64,000 bases of DNA from Shewanella avicenniae. Lineage in GTDB: Bacteria; Pseudomonadota; Gammaproteobacteria; Enterobacterales; Shewanellaceae. A program made the position numbers and the translations under genes. Location of the stretch: NCBI RefSeq assembly GCF_017354945.1, contig NZ_CP071503.1:2170001-2234000 (forward strand), given 5' to 3'. This document shows positions 8,824 to 18,224 of the stretch, piece after piece. Each line of letters opens with the position of its first letter. The stretch's first letter is position 1. The notes under the pieces are model-generated. The model worked only from the letters and a program-made list of their open reading frames with translations. It had not been told where the DNA came from and did no database searches.

Positions 8824-9333
8824 ATGGGACTTCTTAGCCGAATTCGGCGCCTGGTATCAGGTCAACCCAATATTGAAGGTGGCATTAAAGTTTATGCGCC
8901 GATTTCGGGTGAAATCGTGCCGATTGAAAAAGTACCCGATGTGGTATTTGCAGAAAAAATTGTGGGCGACGGCATAGCTATCAATCCTAAAGGTTGCTAC
9001 ATGCTCGCACCTATTGATGGCACGATTGGAAAAATTTTTGAAACAAATCATGCCTTTAGTATCGAATCGCCGCATGGTTTAGAGCTGTTCGTGCATTTTG
9101 GTGTAGGCACTATCGAGCTCAGAGGCAAAGGTTTTAAACGCTTAGCCCAAGAAGGCCAGCAAGTAAAAGCAGGCGATCATATTCTCGAGTTTGACTTAGC
9201 GTTCTTGCAAGACCAAGTGAGCAGTTTATTGACCCCAGTTGTGTTGGCCAATATGGAAGATGTGCGCAATTTGGAAAAACGCCAAGGCACTGTCGAAGCA
9301 GGCAAAGACGTTATCTTCGTTGTCGACGTGTAA
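8824..9333 (+). CDS. crr: PTS glucose-type EIIA (Crr)
   Basis: EIIA-Glc (169 residues) receives phosphate from HPr and, in enterobacteria, controls adenylate cyclase and non-PTS permeases. The phospho-accepting pair is conserved as His76 ('ETNHAFSIES') and His91 ('ELFVHFGVGTIEL'), with the usual 15-residue spacing. It lies 84 bp after ptsI; that gap holds a possible HexR-like box, so it may have its own promoter as well as read-through from ptsHI. An AAGGAC ribosome-binding site precedes the ATG. Confidence 0.96.
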   Translation: MGLLSRIRRLVSGQPNIEGGIKVYAPISGEIVPIEKVPDVVFAEKIVGDGIAINPKGCYMLAPIDGTIGKIFETNHAFSIESPHGLELFVHFGVGTIELRGKGFKRLAQEGQQVKAGDHILEFDLAFLQDQVSSLLTPVVLANMEDVRNLEKRQGTVEAGKDVIFVVDV

Positions 9334-9342
9334 CAACACACA

Positions 9343-9371
9343 TTGGTGAACTAGATCACCTTTGTTATACT
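9343..9371 (+). promoter_or_regulatory. Promoter with overlapping CRP-like site upstream of arsC-like/dapE
   Basis: TTGGTG (9343-9348) and TATACT (9366-9371) are spaced by 17 bp. A symmetrical GGTGA-N6-TCACC (9345-9360) matches the CRP half-site pattern TGTGA-N6-TCACA at 8 of 10 positions and covers the spacer, a geometry expected for repression. The same symmetry, followed by TTTG, could instead be a weak terminator for crr. Confidence 0.4.
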
Positions 9372-9403
9372 GCGTTAATCATTTTGACAGCAGCAGATTT
9401 TCC

Positions 9404-10886
<1,483 letters not shown>

Positions 10887-10887
<1 letters not shown>

Positions 10888-11606
10888 TGGCTCAATTTTC
10901 GGTGCTAGAGCAACAACTATTGGGACTTGATGAGCCCGCCATGTCGGCCTTTACCGATGACGATGGTAAAGTGTTACTACTTGAGCCGCAAACCCTTGCG
11001 GCTTTTGTTCGCATGAAGTCCGCTGCGGCTCAAGATGGTATTCAACTGAATATCTGCTCCGCCTTTCGTGCATTTGAGCATCAATGCCGCATCTGGAACA
11101 ACAAGGCGACAGGTAAGCGGCCATTGCTGAATGCAGATTCATTGCCAGTTGATGTAAACACGCTCAGTGACGAGAACTTGTTAAACACCCTTCTGCTGTG
11201 GTCAGCAATTCCTGGAATGTCCCGTCATCATTGGGGTACCGATCTTGACCTATTTGATGGCAGTGCCATTGGTCGCCAACAATTGCAGTTGCTTAACAGC
11301 GAATATCAGCCCAACGGCCCATGCCATCAAAGCTATTTATGGCTCGAAGAAAATGCCGCAACATTTGGCTTTTATCGCCCATTTCGACAAGGGTTGAGCG
11401 GCACAACCGAGGAACTTTGGCATTTTAGCTATTTTCCTGTAGCTAATCGCCTACAACAACAGTACTCGTCACCGGCCTTAGCTAAGTTACTGAGCAGCAG
11501 TGAGATTGCTTTAAAAGATACAGTGGTGTCTCAGCTAAACTTTCTAGTTCAACGCTATGTACATACAGTCGCGCCCTCACCTACCATTGTCACAACAGAT
11601 GCTTGA
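10887..11606 (+). CDS. M15 family (VanY-type) D-alanyl-D-alanine carboxypeptidase
   Basis: This 239-residue protein has the zinc motif of M15/VanY peptidases: 'SAFRAFEHQ' near residue 56, 'SRHHWGTDLDLF' (HxxGxxxD) and 'EELWHFSY' (ExxH). It would trim D-Ala from peptidoglycan stem peptides or degrade recycled ones. No signal peptide is apparent at the chosen start, so a cytoplasmic or unusual location is possible. The start at 10887 overlaps the dapE stop as TAATG. The link with dapE ties it to cell-wall precursor metabolism. Confidence 0.88.
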
Positions 11607-11611
11607 TAAAT

Positions 11612-11630
11612 AGAGGCAATTAGCCTCTTA
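11612..11630 (+). terminator. Weak hairpin after the M15 peptidase gene
   Basis: AGAGGC (11612-11617), loop AATTA, GCCTCT (11623-11628), then TAATA. The stem is short and lacks a real T run, so it is only a possible terminator. Confidence 0.35.
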
Positions 11631-11657
11631 ATAGATCACATCCCCCCGCAAAGGTTG

Positions 11658-11683
11658 TACCAGACACAGAACAGCGTCTGGTA
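11658..11683. repeat. Inverted repeat upstream of the carbonic anhydrase gene
   Basis: TACCAGAC (11658-11665) and GTCTGGTA (11676-11683) are perfect 8-bp arms around a 10-bp centre, 50 bp before the can start. There is no T run, so an operator or mRNA leader hairpin is more likely than a terminator. Confidence 0.45.
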
Positions 11684-11733
11684 TCATCGCCAAAGATTGG
11701 GCAATCGCGCCCTGTAGTAAAGGCTTAAAGGAC

Positions 11734-12357
11734 ATGAGACTGCTAAAACAACTGTTTGATAATAATCGTCGTTGGGCCGAACGGATTCGCAGCGAAAACC
11801 CAGAATTTTTTGGCACGTTAGCCAAACAACAAAATCCAGAATACCTGTGGATTGGTTGTTCTGATAGCCGCGTTCCGTCCAACCAAATTATCGATTTATT
11901 GCCCGGCGAAGTATTTGTTCACCGCAACATCGCTAACTTAGTGATCCATACAGATCTAAATTGCCTTTCGGTATTGCAGTACGCTGTCGATGTGCTGAAG
12001 GTGAAACACATTATGGTGGTCGGCCACTATGGTTGTGGCGGTGTGAAAGCGGCGCTGTCTAACAGTCGCCATGGCTTAATCGACAACTGGCTCGGTCATC
12101 TACGCGACATTCACCGCATTCATAGCGAAGAACTCGAACAACTTGATGAAAAAGCGCGTTTTGATCGTATGTGTGAGTTGAACGTTATCGAGCAAGTTTC
12201 CAACGTGGTCAGCACCACCATTGTTCAAGACGCTTGGGAACGTGGTCAAGAACTGGCGATTCATGGTTGGTTGTACAGCATCGAAAACGGCTTATTAACC
12301 GATCTTGATGTTGCGGTTGATGGCGAATTGTGGCGCCAACAGCAAGCAGCACTCTAA
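11734..12357 (+). CDS. can: Beta-class carbonic anhydrase
   Basis: The 207-residue zinc enzyme interconverts CO2 and bicarbonate and supplies bicarbonate for carboxylations. Zinc ligands of the beta class are visible: Cys and Asp in 'GCSDSRVPSNQI' near residue 41, and His/Cys in 'VGHYGCGGV' near residues 97-105. The length and the N-terminal 'LFDNNRRWAERI' match E. coli Can closely. It is monocistronic: a strong terminator follows. Confidence 0.96.
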   Translation: MRLLKQLFDNNRRWAERIRSENPEFFGTLAKQQNPEYLWIGCSDSRVPSNQIIDLLPGEVFVHRNIANLVIHTDLNCLSVLQYAVDVLKVKHIMVVGHYGCGGVKAALSNSRHGLIDNWLGHLRDIHRIHSEELEQLDEKARFDRMCELNVIEQVSNVVSTTIVQDAWERGQELAIHGWLYSIENGLLTDLDVAVDGELWRQQQAAL

Positions 12358-12371
12358 GTAAATTTGTTTTT

Positions 12372-12400
12372 AAAGGCCGGTGTTTACCGGCCTTTGTTAT
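12372..12400 (+). terminator. Intrinsic terminator of can
   Basis: AAAGGCCGGT (12372-12381) and ACCGGCCTTT (12386-12395) form a perfect 10-bp stem with a GTTT loop, ending in TTTGTTATT. Confidence 0.92.
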
Positions 12401-12499
12401 TTATAGTTGTCGATAATTTTTCGTTATCACACCCGTGTTTTAGCCAATGGGCATGGTAAGATAGCGCCGAAAAATTTCTCGATTTACTAGGAACGCACA

Positions 12500-13231
12500 A
12501 TGAAAGTTATCTTGATCATCCCTGCTCGCTACGGTTCATCTCGCTTTCCCGGAAAGCCTCTGGCAATGATCAAAGGTAAACCGATGATCCAGCGCGTTTA
12601 CGAACGTGCTCAGTTGGCGCAAGGCATTGATGAGATTTACGTTGCCACCGATGATGATCGAATTGCAGCAGCCGTGACCGGCTTTAACGGGAACGTGGTG
12701 ATGACCACCTCTGATCTCGCCTCTGGTACCGATCGCATTAACCAAGCGATTGCCCACTTGGGATTAGCTGATGAAGATCTGGTCATCAACTTACAAGGTG
12801 ATCAACCCTTAGCAGATCCAGACTCCTTGGAGCAGTTGGCTACGCTGTTTAAACAAGCGCCGAATCAATTTGAGATGGCTACACTGGCGTACCAATTCGG
12901 TGAGAATGACGACCCACTCGATCCTAACCAAGTGAAAGTAGTATTTGATAACGACATGTTTGCGCTTTATTTTTCTCGTTCGCCAATTCCTTTTGGTCGC
13001 GATTGCAGCGAATATCCGATTTATAAGCACTTAGGTGTTTACGCCTATACTTGCCGCTTTCTTAAAACGTTCGCAGCACTGCCAATGGGCCGCCTAGAGC
13101 AACTTGAAAAGCTAGAACAGTTGCGCGCGTTAGAGCATGGACATCGGATTAAGTTAGCCTTTAGCAAATTCAACTCAACCGAGGTCGACACGCCTGAAGA
13201 CGTTGCACGTTGCGAACGTTTAATGGATTAA
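12500..13231 (+). CDS. kdsB: 3-deoxy-manno-octulosonate (or 8-amino-Kdo) cytidylyltransferase
   Basis: KdsB activates Kdo as CMP-Kdo for the lipopolysaccharide inner core. The 243-residue protein carries '[16 protein letters not shown]' at the N-terminus (nucleotide binding), 'VATDDDRI', 'NLQGDQPL' and 'YFSRSPIPF'. Shewanella oneidensis makes 8-amino-Kdo, and its KdsB homologue prefers that sugar; whether this protein does cannot be read from the sequence. The aminotransferase and dehydrogenase genes of that pathway (kdnA, kdnB) are not in this window. ATG 12500 follows an AGGAACG ribosome-binding site. Confidence 0.93.
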   Translation: MKVILIIPARYGSSRFPGKPLAMIKGKPMIQRVYERAQLAQGIDEIYVATDDDRIAAAVTGFNGNVVMTTSDLASGTDRINQAIAHLGLADEDLVINLQGDQPLADPDSLEQLATLFKQAPNQFEMATLAYQFGENDDPLDPNQVKVVFDNDMFALYFSRSPIPFGRDCSEYPIYKHLGVYAYTCRFLKTFAALPMGRLEQLEKLEQLRALEHGHRIKLAFSKFNSTEVDTPEDVARCERLMD

Positions 13232-13297
13232 TAAAGTTGTGCTGTGAATAATTTTGATCTGTCATTAACGTTGCCCAACAAGGACTAAGGAAAGCAC

Positions 13298-13525
13298 ATG
13301 TCAAACGTGGAAGCGATACTTATCATTTTGTTAGTGGTTGGGGTGATTTTCAGTAACTTGGCCGTGCTGAAATACAGTGCAAAGTTCAAAATGCCACAGT
13401 TTGGCGATAAGCAAAAAAACGATGAACAGCAAAACGCCAAAGTTAAGCCTAACGACAGTGCGGCCAATAACAGCAAAGCGCAGTCAAGTTATGATGACGA
13501 TGATGAAGAGCCAAAAGGCTTTTAA
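13298..13525 (+). CDS. DUF2897-like small membrane protein
   Basis: The product is 75 residues: one N-terminal membrane helix (about 5-25, 'AILIILLVVGVIFSNLAVLK'), a short basic segment 'YSAKFKMPQFGDK' typical of DUF2897, and a polar tail ending in an acidic run (DDDDEEPKGF). The function of the family is unknown. An AAGGACTAAGGAAAG stretch before the ATG gives a good ribosome-binding site. It sits 66 bp after kdsB and is followed by a two-way terminator. The family call is from memory of the motif. Confidence 0.75.
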   Translation: MSNVEAILIILLVVGVIFSNLAVLKYSAKFKMPQFGDKQKNDEQQNAKVKPNDSAANNSKAQSSYDDDDEEPKGF

Positions 13526-13555
13526 TTAGCGAGTTAACTAATTGCCGTTAGCAAC

Positions 13556-13585
13556 ACAAAAGCCGCCATAGTTGGCGGCTTTTGT
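13556..13585. terminator. Bidirectional terminator between DUF2897 gene and motY
   Basis: ACAAAAGCCGCC (13556-13567) and GGCGGCTTTTGT (13574-13585) are perfect 12-bp arms with a 6-nt loop. T-rich ends occur on both strands between two convergent genes. Confidence 0.9.
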
Positions 13586-13603
13586 TCATTTTAGTGGCGG
13601 CGA

Positions 13604-14476
13604 TTACTCGACATCTTTCGACATACGGATCACCACTCGCCGGTTAACCGTACGTTGATCGGACGTAATGTTCGACGCTACATGGCGGTCTTCACCATGA
13701 CCAGCGGTTTGAATACGCTCAGACGGTATACCTTGTTGTACCAAAATATCTTTTAGCTGTTCTGCGCGTTGGATTGATACCCGCTTATTCACATTTTTTG
13801 AGCCATAACTGTCAGCGTAGCCATCTATTAGCACTAGCTCGATATTTTTGTCGTACTGTAGATAGGCCTCAACACGTTTAAGCTGCATCTGAGAATACTT
13901 GGTCAACTCCGATGTACCCTCTTTAAAATTCAACACGGTAAATGCAATATCATCAAATCCGTACGGCAACAATCCCGCCATACATTGGCGAAATTGAACG
14001 TATTCTTGTTGGAAGTTTACCGCAGATAGGCCAACCGCCACGTTACTGACGCTATCATTCCAATCGCGGTAATAGAAGGTAGGTTCCATTCCCCGCTCTA
14101 ATTCATTTAACATCGCCCAGGCCGTTTTTTTGGGCACTTCTCCGTTGAAATATCTCTTGTAATGCAGGTTCATCAAGGTGCGTGACATTTCACCTGGGCG
14201 CCATGCTGGTGCTTTGCTGAGTAATTTAGCATCGGTTACCGCGTCAGGCTTTTGCCACATGTCTAAGGTAAACTGCAAATTCATCTCTTTACCAGAGGTA
14301 CTGGTAAATACCGCTTTGCCGTAGGCAGGGATGTCATGTTCGAGCGTACATTGCAGTGGCGAACTGGTACTGATCCGCCATTGAGATTGCTCAAGTGACG
14401 CGACATAGTGACGTAACTCAGCATTTGCATGCCAAGGAAGCACGAGCAAAGACAGCAATATCACGTGACGCCACAT
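13604..14476 (-). CDS. motY: Sodium-type flagellar motor protein MotY
   Basis: MotY forms part of the T-ring that holds PomAB/MotAB stators in sodium-driven flagella. The 290-residue protein from ATG 14476 begins with a signal peptide (MWRHVILLSLLVLPWHANA). A MotY-specific N-terminal domain follows ('SPLQCTLEHDIPAYG', 'YYRDWND'), and then a C-terminal OmpA-like peptidoglycan-binding domain (about 175-285, 'DGYADSYGSKNVNKRVSIQR'). A longer in-frame start at 14554 would bury the signal peptide, so it is not used. motY lies next to and divergent from rnt, as I recall for Vibrio and Shewanella. Confidence 0.93.
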   Translation of the reverse strand: MWRHVILLSLLVLPWHANAELRHYVASLEQSQWRISTSSPLQCTLEHDIPAYGKAVFTSTSGKEMNLQFTLDMWQKPDAVTDAKLLSKAPAWRPGEMSRTLMNLHYKRYFNGEVPKKTAWAMLNELERGMEPTFYYRDWNDSVSNVAVGLSAVNFQQEYVQFRQCMAGLLPYGFDDIAFTVLNFKEGTSELTKYSQMQLKRVEAYLQYDKNIELVLIDGYADSYGSKNVNKRVSIQRAEQLKDILVQQGIPSERIQTAGHGEDRHVASNITSDQRTVNRRVVIRMSKDVE

Positions 14477-14619
14477 GCGAAAACTCCAGAAAATATGTTC
14501 ATTCGAGCTTTTATCGGCCAGTTTTATTGATTCTTTAGCTGTAAAAGTAACCAATCAAACATGACACTGGTGATGGGATTTAGGATAATAGCCGCCGTTA
14601 AAAAATCCAGAGGTCGCGA

Positions 14620-15276
14620 ATGAATCCCACTGAAGCTAATCAATTAAAGTATCGCTTTCGCGGTTACTACCCTGTTGTTATTGATGTCGAAACCGCCGGA
14701 TTCAACGCTCAAACCGATGCGCTATTAGAGATCGCCGCCACCTTATTAAAGATGGATGAAGATGGTAACTTGCAAATTGATCGCACTCTGCATTTTCATA
14801 TTGAACCGTTTGAAGGCGCTAACCTAGAGCCTGAGGCGTTAGCGTTCAATGGGATTGACCCAAGCAATCCGTTGCGCGGTGCCGTTTCCGAAGAAGAAGC
14901 GCTCAAAGAAATCTGTAAAGCGGTTAAGAAAAACTTAAAGCAGTTTGATTGCCACCGCGCCATTATTGTGGCGCACAACGCCGCCTTTGATCATGGTTTT
15001 GTCAGTAAAGCGATTGAACGTTGTCATCTAAAGCGTTCGCCCTTTCACCCATTTGCTACGTTTGATACCGCTACCCTCGCTGGCTTAGCGTTAGGACATA
15101 CCGTACTTGCCAAGGCATGTGCTATCGCTGGCATTCCATTTGATAATCGTGAAGCGCATTCAGCACTCTATGACACTGAACGTACAGCTGAACTGTTTTG
15201 CTTGATCGTCAATAAGTGGAAAGTACTCGGTGGCTGGCCTGTTGTTGCTGATATAGAAGAGACTATTGAAGACTAA
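14620..15276 (+). CDS. rnt: Ribonuclease T
   Basis: RNase T is a DEDD-family 3'-5' exonuclease that trims tRNA, 5S and 23S rRNA ends. The 218-residue protein has all four acidic residues and the general base: '[14 protein letters not shown]' (ExoI), 'EALAFNGI', '[11 protein letters not shown]' (ExoII) and '[14 protein letters not shown]' (ExoIII with His and Asp). The length matches E. coli Rnt (215). A strong terminator follows directly. Confidence 0.96.
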   Translation: MNPTEANQLKYRFRGYYPVVIDVETAGFNAQTDALLEIAATLLKMDEDGNLQIDRTLHFHIEPFEGANLEPEALAFNGIDPSNPLRGAVSEEEALKEICKAVKKNLKQFDCHRAIIVAHNAAFDHGFVSKAIERCHLKRSPFHPFATFDTATLAGLALGHTVLAKACAIAGIPFDNREAHSALYDTERTAELFCLIVNKWKVLGGWPVVADIEETIED

Positions 15277-15304
15277 CTCTGCTGCACTGACTAGCCCGCA
15301 AATA

Positions 15305-15331
15305 AAAACACCCGCTTAAAGCGGGTGTTTT
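15305..15331. terminator. Bidirectional terminator between rnt and DUF4826 gene
   Basis: AAAACACCCGC (15305-15315), loop TTAAA, GCGGGTGTTTT (15321-15331): perfect 11-bp stem with T-rich flanks in both directions. Confidence 0.92.
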
Positions 15332-15342
15332 CGTTGATGAAC

Positions 15343-15789
15343 TTAGGCAGGTTGCAGCTGCCATAATGCTTCTTGCTCATGCAACTGAAACAAACTCTGA
15401 GCACGAGAGATTAAGAGATTGGCAAACTGACGTTGGGTTTCGTCCTTTACCGCACCAGATTGAATCAAATTTTCGGCCTTTAACTGCCAAGCCAATGAAA
15501 AATGGCGAATAACATCACGCGCATCTTTTGCGGCATTAACGTTGATCACATCCGTTGGTAAATCACCTGAAATAACCCAGTAAGTTGCTTTTGTTGGATG
15601 ATTCGCTTCGAGCTTCCACACCGCAACGTAAGGAGCAAGATAACGACTTTCAGCCGTGATCACTTTAGTGGGAATAATGCCCTTCTCAGCTAAGAACTTA
15701 TTTGCCTTTTGATATTGTTCCCGAACCCACGCTTGTAGTTGGGCTTCGGTAAATGCAGGCGCTTCTGTCGTGGCCGATGCTTCGGTCAT
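15343..15789 (-). CDS. DUF4826 family protein
   Basis: This 148-residue soluble protein has no signal peptide or membrane helix. I recognise it as DUF4826, found in Shewanella and relatives: 'LQAWVREQYQKANKFLAEKG' near residue 18, 'SRYLAPYVAVWKLEA' and 'YWVISGDLPTDVIN' are typical. Alanine, threonine and glutamate dominate the first 15 residues. The function is unknown. It shares a bidirectional terminator with rnt, and 210 bp upstream separate it from the divergent leucine dehydrogenase gene. Confidence 0.78.
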   Translation of the reverse strand: MTEASATTEAPAFTEAQLQAWVREQYQKANKFLAEKGIIPTKVITAESRYLAPYVAVWKLEANHPTKATYWVISGDLPTDVINVNAAKDARDVIRHFSLAWQLKAENLIQSGAVKDETQRQFANLLISRAQSLFQLHEQEALWQLQPA

Positions 15790-15852
15790 ATGGCTTCCTT
15801 GTTTGTCATTGTTGTTATAGAAATCAGGTCAACGGTTACTGATGTTGCAAAA

Positions 15853-15870
15853 TGGAAAGCAAAATTTCCA
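15853..15870. repeat. Operator-like inverted repeat upstream of leucine dehydrogenase
   Basis: TGGAAA (15853-15858) and TTTCCA (15865-15870) flank GCAAAA. It lies in the 210-bp divergent region, 128 bp before the leucine dehydrogenase start. No known regulator is assigned. Confidence 0.3.
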
Positions 15871-15998
15871 GCTTTAGCGACAACTGAATCAGTACAGCGA
15901 TTGGTTGATGGCAAAACTAGATGCTATCGTTCCGCACATATTAGCTCAAGTCAACAGCCCTATTCCGGGAAAAATTTAACAACAAACGGAGACTTTCT

Positions 15999-17036
15999 GT
16001 GGCGGTATTTAATCATATATCCTTCGACGAACATGAACAGGTGGTATTTTGTCATGATAAACACAGTGGCCTAAAGGCGATCATCGCCATTCATAACACT
16101 AATCTCGGCCCTGCGTTTGGCGGATGTCGTATGTGGAACTACCACTCTGACGAAGAAGCATTGAATGATGTATTGCGCCTATCTAAGGGGATGACCTATA
16201 AGAATGCCCTCGCAGGGCTGGAAATGGGTGGCGGCAAATCAGTGATTATTGCCGACCCTAAAAATACCACTGACCGCACGGCATTGTTTAAAGCCTTTGG
16301 TCGCTTTGTGAACAGTTTAGGTGGACGCTATTATGCCGCTGAAGATGTGGGCACAACGCCAGCCGACATCAGTATTGCTGGTGGTGAAACCGCTTATGTC
16401 GCAGGACTGGAAGGCAAAAGTGGTGACCCATCGCCATTTACCGCACTCGGTACCTATTTAGGCATTAAAGCCGCGGCTAAACATAAGTTGGGTGTTGATA
16501 GTCTAGAAGGACTTAAAATCGCTGTTCAAGGTGTTGGGCATGTGGGTTACTACCTTTGCCGCTATCTACATCAAGAAGGCGCGCAACTGCTCGTAACAGA
16601 TATCCATCAGCAATCGCTAGACCGTGCACAGCATGAATTTGGCGCGCAGATCGTTGCGCCACAAGAGATCTATTGCCAAGAGGTAGATGTATATGCACCT
16701 TGTGCACTGGGCGCGACCTTGAATGACAGCACCATTCCACAGTTGAAGGCCGGCATTGTTGCAGGTTGTGCAAATAACCAGCTGGCTCAAGCGCATCACG
16801 CGGAACAACTGAAGCAGTCTGGGATTTTGTATGCGCCAGATTACGTGATTAATGCTGGCGGCATCATCAATGTTTCTTTTGAGAATCATTACGATAAAGA
16901 CAAATCCATCGCCAAGGTTGAACAGATATATCACACCTTGACTCAAATTTTCAGCGTTGCCGATGCGCAAAATCGTACGACTTCAGAAGTGGCGGATGAA
17001 ATGGCCAAAGCCATCATCAATAACGCTAAAAGCTAA
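15999..17036 (+). CDS. Leucine dehydrogenase (Glu/Leu/Phe/Val dehydrogenase family)
   Basis: The 345-residue NAD-dependent enzyme reversibly deaminates leucine and other branched-chain amino acids to keto acids. The substrate domain shows 'GPAFGGCRMW' and the catalytic lysine region 'LAGLEMGGGKSVIIADP' near residues 70-86. The Rossmann fold shows 'AVQGVGHVGYYLCRYL'. The length fits leucine dehydrogenase rather than the longer glutamate enzyme. Translation starts at GTG 15999, with an ACGGAGA ribosome-binding site 6 bp upstream; no in-frame ATG gives a full domain. It is monocistronic. Confidence 0.92.
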   Translation: MAVFNHISFDEHEQVVFCHDKHSGLKAIIAIHNTNLGPAFGGCRMWNYHSDEEALNDVLRLSKGMTYKNALAGLEMGGGKSVIIADPKNTTDRTALFKAFGRFVNSLGGRYYAAEDVGTTPADISIAGGETAYVAGLEGKSGDPSPFTALGTYLGIKAAAKHKLGVDSLEGLKIAVQGVGHVGYYLCRYLHQEGAQLLVTDIHQQSLDRAQHEFGAQIVAPQEIYCQEVDVYAPCALGATLNDSTIPQLKAGIVAGCANNQLAQAHHAEQLKQSGILYAPDYVINAGGIINVSFENHYDKDKSIAKVEQIYHTLTQIFSVADAQNRTTSEVADEMAKAIINNAKS

Positions 17037-17143
17037 TGTTTATTAGAGCTAAATAGAGACTTTGTCACAACTGGACTGACCAGAAAAATTGTTAATAGTG
17101 ATACTGACATGCATTTTTTTAACATAAAATTCACATCATCAAG

Positions 17144-17539
17144 GTGGCTATTTTAACCTCTGTCTGCTTGACTCTAGAGTATCAGCAGCCGCTATGGACA
17201 GATGATATGGTCAGATTCAGTTATGATGTAGCTCACCATAAAGTTGAGTTTTGCGCGAGTGATTGGACTGGATTAGAGCACCTTACCGTGAACGGTAAGA
17301 CAGTGTCGCGCAAGTTTAATTTTGCGCCGCAGAGCGAACATGAATTTGAGCTTACCAATGGTGATAACTGTAAATTGCAGTTACTAACAGATGCTAATGG
17401 GGAGCAAACCATCTGCCGCATCTATCGTCGCAATGAACTCATCACAAGCTTAAAACACTTGAGTAACCATCATCTGCATTTAGGTTTGCAGATGGCGATT
17501 ATTACTTGCGTGTCATGTTTGGTGCTATTCACTCTTTGA
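17144..17539 (+). CDS. Hypothetical protein with C-terminal membrane helix
   Basis: I do not recognise this product with confidence. From the GTG at 17144 it is 131 residues; an in-frame ATG at 17207 would give 110 residues starting MVRFSYDVAHHKVEF, which may be the true start. The body looks like a small beta-rich domain ('DWTGLEHLTVNGKTVSRKF', 'SEHEFELTNGDNCKLQLL'). The last 20 or so residues ('LGLQMAIITCVSCLVLFTL') are one hydrophobic helix, as in a tail-anchored protein. It lies between leucine dehydrogenase and marR and has no obvious partner. Confidence 0.6.
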   Translation: MAILTSVCLTLEYQQPLWTDDMVRFSYDVAHHKVEFCASDWTGLEHLTVNGKTVSRKFNFAPQSEHEFELTNGDNCKLQLLTDANGEQTICRIYRRNELITSLKHLSNHHLHLGLQMAIITCVSCLVLFTL

Positions 17540-17604
17540 AGCTGTGTGGCAATAATTGCATCATCGAGTGTCTTGTATGCGCAATATAACCACTTGAATT
17601 CAGA

Positions 17605-17634
17605 CATAAAAAAGTGAGCTTCTAGCTCACTTTT
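17605..17634 (-). terminator. Terminator overlapping the 3' end of marR
   Basis: AAAAGTGAGCT (17610-17620) and AGCTCACTTTT (17624-17634) pair around TCT. The minus strand continues into a T run. The marR stop codon (17627-17629) lies inside the stem. Confidence 0.85.
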
Positions 17635-18046
17635 CTTCTCGGTTTACCTTTTTGAGTAACGCCATAAGTACGCAGCGCTCATCCTCATCCAGTTTGCCAA
17701 GATACATCTCGTTGACGCGTTCCGCCTCGCGGATCAAATCGTGTTCCATCGCTTTTGCTTGCGGCGTCAGAAAAATTTGAAAGGTTCGACGGTTATCTTC
17801 TTCCTGATGACGCACAATCAACTCTTGAGCCTGCAACTGATCCAGTAAGCGGGTCATAGTGTAGTTGGCAACATCACAACGTTTTGAAAGCTCCGTTTGG
17901 CTAATACCCTCTTCTTGCAATAAAGCGAACAATACCGGCCACAGCTTAATGTCAATCTGATAAAGCTGCAGGCGAGCATCCAACTCATTCTGAATCTCTT
18001 GGTTTAGGTGAGCGACTAAATAACCCAAACTTTCATCTCGGTTCAA
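17627..18046 (-). CDS. MarR family transcriptional regulator
   Basis: The 139-residue winged-helix repressor shows the MarR layout: an N-terminal dimerisation helix ('YLVAHLNQEIQNELDARL'), the recognition helix 'ISQTELSKRCDVANYTMTRL' near residues 51-70, and the wing 'EEDNRRTFQIFLTPQAKAM'. Members usually answer to small phenolic or lipophilic ligands or to oxidation. It stands alone, so its targets are not evident; no adjacent exporter or enzyme is divergent from it. Confidence 0.9.
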   Translation of the reverse strand: MNRDESLGYLVAHLNQEIQNELDARLQLYQIDIKLWPVLFALLQEEGISQTELSKRCDVANYTMTRLLDQLQAQELIVRHQEEDNRRTFQIFLTPQAKAMEHDLIREAERVNEMYLGKLDEDERCVLMALLKKVNREEK

Positions 18047-18187
18047 CTAATACCTCCCGTCATTCAGGCCTGCTTTACTTATTAATACTACCACTGCTGC
18101 AATTTTGCACGAGAAGAACCATTAACTTTCGCTAAAATTTTTCTAGAGCAATGTTTTATCGGGAATTAAATTTTTCGATTGGCCATG

Positions 18188-18215
18188 AAAAAAGAGACCC
18201 GAAGGTCTCTTTTTT
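18188..18215 (-). terminator. Intrinsic terminator of ydiJ
   Basis: AAAAAAGAGACC (18188-18199), loop CGAA, GGTCTCTTTTTT (18204-18215). The perfect 12-bp stem ends in a T run on either strand; it serves ydiJ, which ends at 18225. Confidence 0.92.
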
Positions 18216-18224
18216 GCTGAAGTG

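Noticed and set aside
14477..14554. Longer MotY with 26 extra N-terminal residues
   Set aside because: The extension would place polar residues before an obvious signal peptide; the ATG at 14476 gives a normal exported protein.
15739..16074. 111-codon plus-strand frame before leucine dehydrogenase
   Set aside because: Overlaps both the DUF4826 start (antisense) and the leucine dehydrogenase N-terminus; no family resemblance.
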